A DNA stretch of 64,000 bases. Source: Pseudonocardia oroxyli. Lineage in GTDB: Bacteria > Actinomycetota > Actinomycetes > Mycobacteriales > Pseudonocardiaceae. The stretch spans positions 186,001 to 250,000 of the forward strand of contig NZ_FNBE01000002.1 in the NCBI RefSeq assembly GCF_900102195.1. The letters are read 5' to 3'. A program made the translations under genes and the position numbers. The notes under the pieces are model-generated. The model was not told where the DNA came from and did not search any database. It saw only the letters and a list, made by a program, of their open reading frames with translations. Below, in pieces: positions 8,829 to 18,351 of the stretch. The stretch's first letter is position 1, and every line of letters begins with the position of its first letter.

Positions 8829-9569
8829 ATGACCCTGACCGTCGAGAACCCCGCCGGCGCCGGCACGCCGGGCCTGCTGTCGAAGGACGACTTCCGCGCC
8901 GCCCTGGAGGACGCGATCAAGGGCCGCGAGGCCAAGAACGCGTCCTTCAGCAAGGCCTGGGCGGACGGTGAGCTGACCCGCGAGCACTTCGCCCGCTGGG
9001 CCGAGAACCACTACCACTACGTCGGCCCGTTCGCCGACTACCTCGGCTACATCTACGGCAACACCCCCGACACCTGCACCGACGCCAAGGACTTCACCCT
9101 CCAGAACATGTACGAGGAGGAGCTGGCCGACATCCGCCACACCGACCTGCTCATCCGGTTCGGCGAGGCGTGCGGCACCACCAGGGAGCGCATCGAGGAC
9201 CCCTCGAACATGAACGCGGTGACCCGGGGCCTGCAGTCCTGGTGCTACGCGGTCGCCATGCGCGAGCACTTCGTCGTCGCCACCGCGGCGCTGGTCGTCG
9301 GCCTGGAGTCGCAGGTCCCGGGCATCTACCGCAAGCAGATCGTGCCGCTGCGCGAGACCTACGGCTTCACCGAGGACGAGATCGAGTTCTTCGACCTGCA
9401 CATCACCTCGGACGAGGTGCACGGCGAGCGCGGCTACCAGATCGTGCTCGAGCACGCGACCACCCCGGAGCTGCAGCAACGCTGCCTCCAGTTCGTCCGC
9501 TGGGGTGCGGAGATGCGCTTCTCCTACACCCGCGCGCTCTACGACACCTACGTCGCGCCGTCCGCCTGA
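8829..9569 (+). CDS. Heme-oxygenase-like diiron oxidase/oxygenase (TenA/PqqC-like fold)
   Basis: A 246-residue all-helical protein of the TenA/PqqC/CADD superfamily. It keeps a complete dimetal ligand set: Glu97-x6-His104, Glu160, and His191-x3-Asp195-x2-His198, the same pattern and near-identical spacing as the six ligands of chlamydial CADD. PqqC itself needs no metal, and TenA thiaminases use a cysteine nucleophile, so this is better read as a heme-oxygenase-like diiron oxidase (HDO) that activates O2. Known HDOs make N-oxides, cleave C-C bonds or form pABA. It is the first gene of an operon with two Rieske ferredoxins and their reductase, which suggests an external electron supply. SD is CTGGAGG. 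Substrate unknown. Confidence 0.82.
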   Translation: MTLTVENPAGAGTPGLLSKDDFRAALEDAIKGREAKNASFSKAWADGELTREHFARWAENHYHYVGPFADYLGYIYGNTPDTCTDAKDFTLQNMYEEELADIRHTDLLIRFGEACGTTRERIEDPSNMNAVTRGLQSWCYAVAMREHFVVATAALVVGLESQVPGIYRKQIVPLRETYGFTEDEIEFFDLHITSDEVHGERGYQIVLEHATTPELQQRCLQFVRWGAEMRFSYTRALYDTYVAPSA

Positions 9570-9575
9570 CCGACC

Positions 9576-9604
9576 GGCCGCGGCGGGCACGACCCGCCGC
9601 GGCC
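9576..9604 (+). terminator. Intra-operon hairpin (partial terminator or mRNA stabiliser)
   Basis: A perfect 12-bp stem GGCCGCGGCGGG/CCCGCCGCGGCC with a 5-nt loop, placed 7 nt after the diiron oxidase stop and 22 nt before the ferredoxin start. It could lower expression of the electron-transfer genes relative to the oxidase, or protect the upstream message. Confidence 0.6.
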
Positions 9605-9625
9605 CTCCTCCGGAGGGGAGAGCCC

Positions 9626-9952
9626 GTGAGCGAGATCCGGACCGAGGAGTGGGTCGCGACGGTCCCGCTCGCGGACCTGGCCCGCAGGCGCAAGACCCGG
9701 GTCGAGATCGGGGACCGCGCCGTCGCGCTGTTCCTGGTCGGCGAGCGGGTGTTCGCCCTCGACGACGTCTGCATCCACAAGGGACGGTCCCTGTCCCGCG
9801 GGGTGCTCTGGCAGGGCAGCGTCGTCTGCCCCGCCCACCAGTGGAAGTTCGATCCCGAGACCGGCGCCGCGGAGGACCGCGACGAGTGCCAGCCGGTCCA
9901 CGCCGTCCGCGTCGTCGACGGGATCGTGCACGTCAGCGCCCAGCCGCGATAG
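9626..9952 (+). CDS. Rieske-type [2Fe-2S] ferredoxin 1
   Basis: A 108-residue Rieske ferredoxin. The cluster ligands are Cys49-x-His51 and Cys68-x2-His71, with 16 residues between the pairs as usual. It has no membrane anchor, so it is a soluble electron carrier like BphF or NirD-type proteins. It lies directly between the diiron oxidase and the reductase, which suggests it carries electrons from the reductase to the oxidase. The GTG start at 9626 follows GGAGGGG. Confidence 0.93.
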   Translation: MSEIRTEEWVATVPLADLARRRKTRVEIGDRAVALFLVGERVFALDDVCIHKGRSLSRGVLWQGSVVCPAHQWKFDPETGAAEDRDECQPVHAVRVVDGIVHVSAQPR

Positions 9953-9960
9953 GAGCCCCG

Positions 9961-11187
9961 ATGTCCGACCTGCCCCGCAGCCTGGTGACCGTGGGAGCCG
10001 GCCAGGCGGCCGTGTCCGCCGTGCGGCTGCTGCGCCGCCGCGGCTTCGACGGCCCGGTGACCGTCCTGTCCGACGAGCCGCACGCCCCCTACCAGCGCCC
10101 GCCGCTGTCCAAGGAGTACCTGCGCGGCGAGACCGACGTCGCGGAGCTGACCCTGCTCGACGACGCGTGGTGCGCCGCGAACGCCGTCGACCTGCGCCTC
10201 GGGGTGCGGGCCGAGCGGGTGGCGGCGGGGCGGGTCGAGCTCGTCGGCGGCGGAGTCGTCACCGCCGACGCCGTGCTGCTCACCACCGGCGCCCGGGCCC
10301 GCAGGCTCCCCGGGGTGGACGGCGACCGGGTGATCCACCTGCGCACCCTCGACGACGCGGCCCGGCTGCGCGACCTGCTCCCCGCGGCCGAGCGGATCGC
10401 CGTCGTCGGGGGCGGGCTGATCGGTTCCGAGATCGCCGCGACCGCCCGCGAGCACGGCGTGGCCGTGACCGTGCTGGAGGCGGGCCTGCTGCCGATGATC
10501 GGCAGGATCGGCCGGGAGATGGCCGAGGTGTACGCCGACCTGCACCGCGGCCACGGCGTGGACCTGCGCTGCGGCCAGGAGATCGCGGCCGTCGAGCAGA
10601 CCGCGTCCGGGGTCCTGGTGCACACCGCCGCGGGCCGGGTCGAGGCGGACCTGGTCGTCGTCGCCGTCGGCGCGGTGCCGAACGACGAGATCGCCCGCGC
10701 GTCCGGCCTGGCCGTGGACCCCGTGCGCGGCGGGATCGCGGTCGACGACGCCTGCCGCACCGCGCTGCCCGGCGTCTTCGCCGCGGGGGACGTGGCCGCC
10801 CGCCGGGTCGGCGACGGGTTCGTCCGCCACGAGCACGTCGACAACGCGACCACCCAGGGCACCGCGGTCGCGAAGGCGATGGTCGGCAGGCCGGTGGGCG
10901 CCCCGGAGGCGCCCTGGTTCTGGTCCGACCAGTACGGGCTCGGGCTGCAGGTCGTCGGCGCGCCGCGCCCGGGCGCCGAGGTCGTGGTGCGCGGGAACGT
11001 GGCCGAGCGGGACTTCACCGCCTTCTACCTCGCCGACGGGTGCGTGCACGCCGCGTTCGCGATGGACCGCGGCGGCGACGTCCCGGCCGCCCGGCAGCTG
11101 ATCTCCCTGGGCCTGCCCGTGCCGACCGCCGCCCTGGCCGACGACGACACCGACCTGTTCGACCTCCTCGACACCATCAGCGCCTGA
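9961..11187 (+). CDS. FAD-dependent NAD(P)H:ferredoxin reductase
   Basis: A 408-residue flavoprotein of the BphA4/putidaredoxin reductase type. It has an N-terminal FAD dinucleotide fold (VTVGAGQAAVSAV), the PPLSK segment near residue 45, an NAD(P) fold (VVGGGLIGSEIAA, about residue 145), the GVFAAGDVA FAD-ribityl motif and a C-terminal reductase dimerisation domain with WFWSDQY. The family passes electrons from NAD(P)H to a [2Fe-2S] ferredoxin. It sits between two Rieske ferredoxin genes, 8 nt after the first and 11 nt before the second. No Rieske oxygenase is present to receive the electrons. Confidence 0.94.
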   Translation: MSDLPRSLVTVGAGQAAVSAVRLLRRRGFDGPVTVLSDEPHAPYQRPPLSKEYLRGETDVAELTLLDDAWCAANAVDLRLGVRAERVAAGRVELVGGGVVTADAVLLTTGARARRLPGVDGDRVIHLRTLDDAARLRDLLPAAERIAVVGGGLIGSEIAATAREHGVAVTVLEAGLLPMIGRIGREMAEVYADLHRGHGVDLRCGQEIAAVEQTASGVLVHTAAGRVEADLVVVAVGAVPNDEIARASGLAVDPVRGGIAVDDACRTALPGVFAAGDVAARRVGDGFVRHEHVDNATTQGTAVAKAMVGRPVGAPEAPWFWSDQYGLGLQVVGAPRPGAEVVVRGNVAERDFTAFYLADGCVHAAFAMDRGGDVPAARQLISLGLPVPTAALADDDTDLFDLLDTISA

Positions 11188-11198
11188 AGGAGACCACC

Positions 11199-11570
11199 GT
11201 GGAGTTCCACAAGATCGCCCGCTCCGGCCAGATCCCCGACGGCGTCGTGCGGCGGTTCTTCGCCGGTGACGTCGAGGTGGCGCTGTCCCGCCAGGACGGG
11301 GAGATCCACGCGACCTCGAACTACTGCAGCCACCTCGACTGCCTGCTGTCCAGCGGGAAGGTCACCGACGAGGGCCTGCTGTGCTCGTGTCACGGCAGCG
11401 TCTTCGACTACGCCTCCGGCGAGCCGCTCTGCCCGCCCGCGACCCGGCCCATCGTGATCTTCCCGGTGCGCGAGGAGGACGGCCACATCCACGTCGGGAT
11501 CGACGAGGAGCTGGCCGCCGCGGCCGCGAAGCGCCGGGCGTCGGGGGCCAGGCGGCTCACGCCGGGCTGA
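11199..11570 (+). CDS. Rieske-type [2Fe-2S] ferredoxin 2
   Basis: A 123-residue soluble Rieske ferredoxin, with ligands Cys43-x-His45 and Cys62-x2-His65 and two extra cysteines (Cys48 and Cys64). The latter pair resembles the disulfide that braces high-potential Rieske clusters, which is absent in ferredoxin 1, so the two proteins may work at different potentials. A basic Ala-rich tail follows residue 105. It is the last gene of the operon; GTG start with AAGGAG. Confidence 0.92.
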   Translation: MEFHKIARSGQIPDGVVRRFFAGDVEVALSRQDGEIHATSNYCSHLDCLLSSGKVTDEGLLCSCHGSVFDYASGEPLCPPATRPIVIFPVREEDGHIHVGIDEELAAAAAKRRASGARRLTPG

Positions 11571-11584
11571 GCCCCGGTTCGCCG

Positions 11585-11687
11585 TCAGGGGGCGGTGACC
11601 GCCCTCAACACCGGCAGCACGTCGAAGGTGCAGACGCCCGCGCGCACGGCCGGGTCCGCTCGCGACCAGGCTCCGAGGGGCGAGGCG
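11585..11687 (-). pseudogene. Possible remnant of a YciI-family C-terminus
   Basis: Directly downstream of the ABC-F stop, the same strand reads DPAVRAGVCTFDVLPVL and then stops at 11585. This resembles the last segment of YciI-like proteins (DPxVxAGl...v.pw). No start codon or N-terminal half is present. It may be a decayed gene end, or chance in GC-rich DNA. Confidence 0.25.
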
Positions 11688-13334
<1,647 letters not shown>

Positions 13335-13395
13335 GTCACCGCCGAGCGTAACCGTGCCCCCGACCCGCCCGTCGGTGACGCGAGCGCTGCCGCGA

Positions 13396-13669
13396 GTGCG
13401 CTCCCGTCACCCTCGCCCGGCATGATCCTTCCGAGGGTCACGGGAGCGTCGGTGTGGGTGCGCTCCTGTCATGCGGGTGCGCTCCTGTCACGCTCGCGAT
13501 ACGCGGTCTCGCGCCGCACTGATCGTTCCGAGCGTCACTCGAGCGCTGTCGCGGGTGCGCTCCCGTCACGCTCGCGCGCGGTGATCATTCCGAGTGTCAC
13601 CGGAGCGCCCCGGTGACTGCGCTCTTGTCACGTTCGTGCCGTGATCGCGTCGAGTGTCACGAGAGCGCG
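13396..13669. repeat. Tandem hairpin repeat array (about four units)
   Basis: Each unit has a left arm TGCGCTCCCGTCACgCTCG, a central TGATCnTTC and a right arm CGAGnGTCACnnGAGCG. The arms are near-perfect inverted repeats of each other, so every unit can fold into a hairpin of about 17 bp. Left arms begin near 13398, 13478, 13555 and 13618, with a partial copy at 13458. The central TGATC occurs at 13423, 13519, 13582 and 13642. Unit 1 is the best preserved. No protein-coding content. The units look like an intergenic REP-like family. Confidence 0.8.
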
Positions 13670-13859
13670 AGCGCGAACCTGCCGCGGCGTGGGTGTCTCG
13701 GGAGTGTTCGACCGGGTCGTCGCGTCGCGGGGCGCGCACGAGTGCGATGCCGGCGACCGCGTCCGAGCTGTGCGCACCGGGCGCGTCCGGGCGCGGTCAC
13801 GCACGGCGATCACCCGGCCTGTGAGGAGGCAGGCAGGGCGGGAACCGGGGGTGGCGACA

Positions 13860-13865
13860 TAGGGT
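13860..13865 (+). promoter_or_regulatory. -10 box of menD (leaderless)
   Basis: TAGGGT ends 7 nt before the GTG start codon, the spacing expected if transcription begins at the start codon itself. No SD is present. menG shows the identical arrangement. Confidence 0.6.
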
Positions 13866-13872
13866 CGAACAC

Positions 13873-15552
13873 GTGAACCCGTCGACCGCCCAGGCCCGCG
13901 TGGTCGTGGACGAGCTGGTCCGCCTCGGCGTGACCGACGCCGTCCTCTGCCCGGGCTCGCGCAACGCGCCGCTGGCGTTCGCGCTCCACGCGGCGGACGC
14001 GGCGGGCAGGCTGCGGTTGCACGTGCGCGTCGACGAACGGACCGGCGCCTTCCTGGCGCTCGGCCTCGCGCTGGGCTCCGGGCGCCCCGTCCCGGTGGTG
14101 ACGACGTCCGGGACCGCGGTCGCGAACCTGCACCCCGCGGTGCTCGAGGCGGCCTGGTCCGGCGTGCCGCTGCTGGCGCTGACCGCGGACCGGCCGATGG
14201 ACCTCGTCGGCACCGGGGCCAGCCAGACCGTGGACCAGCACGGGATCTTCGGCACGGCCGTGCGCCGCGCCTCCACCCTGTCGGTGGCGAGCAGCGACTC
14301 GCGCGAGCCCGCGCGCTGGCGGTCGGCGGTGGACCGCGCGGTCGCGGCGGCCACCGGGGCGGCGGGTGGCGAGCCGGGCCCGGTGCACCTGAACGTGCCG
14401 TTCGCGGAGCCGCTGGTGCCCGAGCCGGGCGCGGTGTTCCCCGAGGGCAGGCCGGACGGTGCACCGTGGACGGTCGTCTCGCCGGTGGGGCGGGTCGCCG
14501 CGCCCCTACCCCTGGACCCGGCGGCACCCACGCTGGTCGTGGCGGGCGCCGGCACCGCGCCCGCGCCGACCCTGCTCGGCGGGACCCCGGTGATCGCGGA
14601 GCCGTCGTCGCCGCTGTGGGCGCACGGGCTGGTCGCCGGGCCGTGGCTCCTGGGTGCGGCCGGCGCGCTGCCGCGGCCCCGGCAGGTCGTGGTGATCGGC
14701 AGGCCGACGCTGCACCGCGCCGTCGCCCGGCTGCTGGCCGACCCCGCCGTCGACGTCTACGCGGTGGCGGCCCCGGACGGCATGCCGTTCACCGACGTCG
14801 CGGGCTCGGTGCGGGCCGTCGGGGCGTTGCCGCAGCTCGCCCCGCCCGCCGAGTTCGTCCGCGCGTGGCGGGAGGCGGACGACGCGGCCGCCGCCGTGCT
14901 CGACCGGACGCTCGACCCGACCCGCGATCCGGAGCACGCCGCGGTGCCGCGGGGACTCGTGCTGGCCCGCGCGCTGACCGCGGCGCTGCCGGGCGGTTCG
15001 CGGCTGGTGCTCGGGTCGTCGAACCCCGTGCGGGACGTCGCCCTGGCCGCGCTGCCGCGGGCCGGGCTGGAGGTGCTGTCCAACCGCGGGGTCGCCGGCA
15101 TCGACGGAACCGTGTCGACGGCCGTCGGCGCCGCGCTGACCCATCCCGGCCCCACGGTGGCGCTGCTCGGCGACCTCACCCTGCTGCACGACACCACCGG
15201 GCTGCTGATCGGGCCGGACGAACCCCGCCCCGCGCTGACCCTGGTGGTGCTCAACGACTCGGGCGGCGGCATCTTCGGCCTGCTGGAGCAGGGCGCGGAC
15301 GAGCATGCGGCCTCCTTCGAGCGGATCTTCGGCACGCCGCACCGGGCGGACCTCGCCGCCGTCGCCACCGGCCTCGGCGCCACGCACACCCTGCTCACCG
15401 ACCTCGCGGACCTGCCCGAGGCGCTCGCGGGCGAGGACAAGGGCCTGCGGGTCGTCGAGGTGCGGGCCGACCGGAGCACGCTGCGGGCGGGCCACGACGC
15501 CCTCGCCGCCGAGATCACCGCCGCGGTCCGCGCGCTCCCCGACCGCACCTGA
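13873..15552 (+). CDS. menD: 2-succinyl-5-enolpyruvyl-6-hydroxy-3-cyclohexene-1-carboxylate synthase
   Basis: A thiamine-diphosphate enzyme of 559 residues that joins isochorismate and 2-oxoglutarate in menaquinone synthesis, in the cytoplasm. The N-terminus has CPGSRNAPL and the thiazolium-activating Glu55 in RVDERTGAF. TTSGTAVANL and the C-terminal diphosphate region (GDLTLLHDTTGL, LNDSGGGIF) match MenD. The isochorismate supplier menF lies 4 kb away. The locus corresponds to M. tuberculosis Rv0555. The start GTG has a -10 box 7 nt upstream, so the message is probably leaderless. Confidence 0.97.
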   Translation: MNPSTAQARVVVDELVRLGVTDAVLCPGSRNAPLAFALHAADAAGRLRLHVRVDERTGAFLALGLALGSGRPVPVVTTSGTAVANLHPAVLEAAWSGVPLLALTADRPMDLVGTGASQTVDQHGIFGTAVRRASTLSVASSDSREPARWRSAVDRAVAAATGAAGGEPGPVHLNVPFAEPLVPEPGAVFPEGRPDGAPWTVVSPVGRVAAPLPLDPAAPTLVVAGAGTAPAPTLLGGTPVIAEPSSPLWAHGLVAGPWLLGAAGALPRPRQVVVIGRPTLHRAVARLLADPAVDVYAVAAPDGMPFTDVAGSVRAVGALPQLAPPAEFVRAWREADDAAAAVLDRTLDPTRDPEHAAVPRGLVLARALTAALPGGSRLVLGSSNPVRDVALAALPRAGLEVLSNRGVAGIDGTVSTAVGAALTHPGPTVALLGDLTLLHDTTGLLIGPDEPRPALTLVVLNDSGGGIFGLLEQGADEHAASFERIFGTPHRADLAAVATGLGATHTLLTDLADLPEALAGEDKGLRVVEVRADRSTLRAGHDALAAEITAAVRALPDRT

Positions 15553-15884
15553 CCCGCGTCCGACCCGCCTGGTGCACGTGTCGTGCGCTCACTGCGGCAT
15601 GATCACCGAAAGCGTGCGCTCAGCGTGGCGTTGGCAGCGGTGAGCGCACGTTTTCGCTGATCACCGGTGCCGATGCGGGCCGAATGAGGGCCGTTCGCGG
15701 GCACCCTCCTGCCGCTGAGCGGAGTAGGCGACTGCGCCGTGCGGTCACGATCCGCCAGCTGCCGTGCCCGCTGGGTAACGACCCGCGACGACGCGCCGAT
15801 GCGCCCGACAGGACCTCGGACGCGTTCGCCCGAGCTCCTCGGCCCCGCGTCCCGCCGGGCCGCCCCCGACCCTCCGAGGAACCG
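15553..15884. other. Non-coding stretch with a hairpin repeat
   Basis: 332 nt between menD and the chosen start of the membrane protein. It contains the hairpin at 15600-15663. The frame of the following gene is open from 15684, but the translated stretch is Arg/Pro-rich and low in character, so I treat it as non-coding. Confidence 0.5.
15600..15663. repeat. Intergenic hairpin element, copy 1
   Basis: Two 26-nt arms (15600-15625 and 15638-15663) pair at 23 of 26 positions around a 12-nt loop. The core is TGATCACCGAAAGCGTGCGC. A second, more diverged copy lies at 26188-26251. Placed 47 nt after menD, it may act as a terminator. Confidence 0.75.
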
Positions 15885-16928
15885 GTGACCTCCAGCCTCC
15901 GGAGCCGCGACCCGCGGCCAGACCCGAGCGACGGCACCCGCGCGACCGGCGCCGCCGCGCGGATGCCGGACGGTCCGCACCTGGTCGTCGTGCGCCCGTC
16001 CGCCCCGAGTGGGGACGCGGCCGCGGCGGGCTGGCCCACCGGCCGTCGGCGGCGGCCCGCCGGGGCTCGTGCACCATGGGACCGCCGCGGACCGGTATCG
16101 ATTCCCGCACCCCGGCCCGCGCCGGCGCCCCGTTCGGCGTGGCGGGACGTCCCGCGGGAGTCGTGGACGGCGTTCGCGGTCGAGCTCGCCGCGCTGGCCA
16201 CCGTGGCGGTCGTCGCGTGGCTCGCCCTCCGCGGACTCGCGATCACGCCCGTGGCGCGGGCCGCCGCCGCGGCGTCGCTCGCGGGCGGGACCGCGGCCGC
16301 GCTGATGATCGCCGTCGCGGGGCGGGCGTCCGGCAGCAGGCGCGCCGAACGCCTCGCCGCGGCGGTGGCCTGCGCCACGCTGGCGGGCCCGCTCGGTGCG
16401 GCCCTGGAGCTGCGCGGCGGCGGCCTCTGGCCGGTGGTGGGGATGGTCGGGCTGCTCGCCGCGGTGGCGTTGTTGGTGCTCGCCGTGCGCAGGCGGTCCT
16501 CGGCCCGCCGGCCGGTGGTCCTCGTCGCCGCGGGTGCCCTCGCCTGCGCCGTCGCGGCAGCGGGCACCCTCGACGGCCTCGCCCCGGGCGTCGCGCTCCC
16601 ACCCGCGGTGGGGTCCGCCGCGTCCCTGGCGGTGTGGGCCGGTGCGGCTGCGGCGGGTCTGCTCGCGGTGGCCGCGGGCGTGCGCCGGGACCGTCCGCTG
16701 CTGCGGCGGGTCGGTCTCGCCTTCGCGCTGCCCGCCGCGGCCCACGCGGTGTCGGTGTCCGGGGTGCAGGCGAGCGTGTCGGTCGCGCTGCACCTGGCCG
16801 CGACGGCCGCGCTGCTCGCCGCCGCCGTCCCGTTCCTGTGCGGCGCGGTCCGCAGCCTGCGCGAGGAGCGCGAGGCCTACCGCGCGGAGGTCGACTCCCT
16901 GCGCGCGGCGGTGGAGCGCCGGAGCTGA
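15885..16928 (+). CDS. Unrecognised integral membrane protein
   Basis: About 347 residues from the chosen GTG at 15885, which has a GAGGA SD 4 nt upstream; an ATG at 15963 is a second possibility. The first 80 residues are Arg/Pro-rich and cytoplasmic, followed by about eight hydrophobic segments and a short C-terminal charged helix (REEREAYRAEVDSLRAAV) that may form a coiled coil. I recognise no family. Its stop lies 3 nt from the convergent end of the RTX gene. Confidence 0.65.
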   Translation: MTSSLRSRDPRPDPSDGTRATGAAARMPDGPHLVVVRPSAPSGDAAAAGWPTGRRRRPAGARAPWDRRGPVSIPAPRPAPAPRSAWRDVPRESWTAFAVELAALATVAVVAWLALRGLAITPVARAAAAASLAGGTAAALMIAVAGRASGSRRAERLAAAVACATLAGPLGAALELRGGGLWPVVGMVGLLAAVALLVLAVRRRSSARRPVVLVAAGALACAVAAAGTLDGLAPGVALPPAVGSAASLAVWAGAAAAGLLAVAAGVRRDRPLLRRVGLAFALPAAAHAVSVSGVQASVSVALHLAATAALLAAAVPFLCGAVRSLREEREAYRAEVDSLRAAVERRS

Positions 16929-16931
16929 CGG

Positions 16932-18260
16932 TCAGGCCGGAGGGGGCGCGGCGGTGGGGTCCGCGCCGCCCTCCGGCACGGCGCCCTCCGGTGACTGCGG
17001 CGCGACGGGGGCGGGCGGGGTGGGCGGGGTCTCCGGCCCGCCCTCGGGCACCGCACCGCCCGGCACGGGAGCGGGCTCCGACGTGGCGGGGACCCCGTCC
17101 GGAACGACGGCGGTCGTGGTCTCCGCCGGGGGGAGGCACCCCGTCGTCGTGTCGGTCGGGTCGGTGGTGCAGGTGGCCCCGTCCGGCCCGCCGTCGAGCA
17201 GGTCCGCGCCCGGCCCGCCGTCGAGGACGTCCGCGCCCGGGCCGCCCTCCAGCAGGTCGGCGCCGGAGTCCCCGCTCAGGCGGTCGACGCCCGCCCCGCC
17301 GACGAGCACGTCGTCCCCGGCACCGCCGGAGATCGTGTCGTCCCCGTCCCCGCCGACGAGACAGTCCGCGCCCGCCGAGCCGACGATCGTGTCGCCCGCC
17401 GCCGACCCGACGACCAGGAACGGCCCGGCGACGCCCGGCCGGTCCCGGGCCGCGTCGAACGCCGGGTTCGCCGGCGTGAGCACGACCTTCTCCGCGAACG
17501 ACGCGGGCGAGCGGCCCGCGCACTCCGGGGGCAGGTCGGCGGCGGTCACCGCGGCGACGGGTGCGGCGGCGCTCGGGGTGGGGGAGGTGCTGCCCGGTGC
17601 GGGTGCGGCGGCTCTGGCCGCCGTCAGGGTCCGCGGCCCAGCCGCGGCGGTGGCCGCCGTCGAGACCGAGAGTGTCCCCGTCGCGGCGTGGTTGAAGCCG
17701 CTGCCCGAGGTCGAGTAGGCGTGCAGCCGCAGCGGCACCGTGTCGGTCTTGCCCGCGAACAGGCCGTTGAGCAGGCCGCTGTAGGTGGCGGTGACGGTGG
17801 AGGCGGTGGTGCTGCCCGCGTCCACCGAGGGCGCGAGGGTGATCTCGGCGCCGTTGAGCATGGTGCAGTAGGCGACCGAGGTCCCGGCGACGGAGAACGT
17901 GATGGTGGGACCGACCGCCCCGGCGATGCTCCGGGTCCGCCAGCCGGTGCCGGGGTTGTAGGAGCAGAAGTTCGACGCGTACGTGGTGGCCGGCGTGGTG
18001 TCGACGGTCAGCCGGGCGGTCGTCGTCCCCGCGTAGACCACGGTGAGCGTCGCGCTGACGGAGCCGGACGCGGCCGGGTTGGCGAAGGCCAGGGTCGGTG
18101 TCTTCGACGCGGCTCCCAGGACGACGGTGGCGGCGCCGAGCTGTCCGGGCTTCGCCTCGACATCGGTGTAGCGGGCGAGAGTGGTGTCGGCGGTGGACAG
18201 GAAAGCCGTCGCCAGAATGACCGAAATCGCCACGATGGAGACGATGACCCGGCGTCGCAT
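16932..18260 (-). CDS. TasA/SipW-signal protein with RTX calcium-binding repeats
   Basis: A 442-residue secreted protein. Residues 1-30 form a hydrophobic signal ending in TTLARYTDVE, matching the SipW-dependent signals of TasA/CalY proteins. Residues 35-200 look like a beta-rich domain with Thr/Ser/Ala-rich strands. Residues 285-361 contain about eight glycine/aspartate nonapeptides (GGxGxDxLx) of the RTX type, which fold on Ca2+. A Pro/Glu-rich tail with two PEGG copies ends the protein. RTX proteins usually leave by a type I system, but none is near and the N-terminal signal argues for Sec plus the adjacent SipW-like peptidase. It shares its orientation with the TasA-like gene upstream. 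The fusion suggests a calcium-responsive surface or matrix component. Confidence 0.8.
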   Translation of the reverse strand: MRRRVIVSIVAISVILATAFLSTADTTLARYTDVEAKPGQLGAATVVLGAASKTPTLAFANPAASGSVSATLTVVYAGTTTARLTVDTTPATTYASNFCSYNPGTGWRTRSIAGAVGPTITFSVAGTSVAYCTMLNGAEITLAPSVDAGSTTASTVTATYSGLLNGLFAGKTDTVPLRLHAYSTSGSGFNHAATGTLSVSTAATAAAGPRTLTAARAAAPAPGSTSPTPSAAAPVAAVTAADLPPECAGRSPASFAEKVVLTPANPAFDAARDRPGVAGPFLVVGSAAGDTIVGSAGADCLVGGDGDDTISGGAGDDVLVGGAGVDRLSGDSGADLLEGGPGADVLDGGPGADLLDGGPDGATCTTDPTDTTTGCLPPAETTTAVVPDGVPATSEPAPVPGGAVPEGGPETPPTPPAPVAPQSPEGAVPEGGADPTAAPPPA

Positions 18261-18281
18261 CTGATTTCCTGAAGGTCGAAG

Positions 18282-18312
18282 AGGTGTCCCGGAAAGGGTT
18301 TCCGGGACACCT
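18282..18312 (-). terminator. Hairpin between the TasA-like and RTX genes
   Basis: A perfect 14-bp stem AGGTGTCCCGGAAA/TTTCCGGGACACCT with a GGG loop, 22 nt before the RTX start and 40 nt after the TasA-like stop. It probably terminates part of the transcripts, so the fibre-type protein would be made in excess over the RTX protein. Confidence 0.7.
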
Positions 18313-18351
18313 CCGGACGAACCGAGGGTGACGCCTGCTACGACGTTCGGG

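Larger units (their letters stand above)
13335..13872. other. 538-bp non-coding region carrying hairpin repeats
   Basis: Spacer between the divergent ABC-F and menD genes. I see no gene in it. Most of the sequence is the repeat array described separately (13396-13669). The remainder contains the menD promoter at its right end. Confidence 0.7.

Noticed and set aside
8829-9569. TenA thiaminase II or PqqC
   Set aside because: No cysteine nucleophile of TenA type at the expected place and no thiamine or PQQ genes near; all six diiron ligands are present.
9626-11570. Rieske dioxygenase system
   Set aside because: Ferredoxins and reductase are present, but no large (alpha) or small oxygenase subunit is found in the cluster.
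16932-18260. RTX toxin secreted by a type I system
   Set aside because: It has an N-terminal SipW-type signal, no catalytic toxin domain, and no HlyB/HlyD genes nearby.
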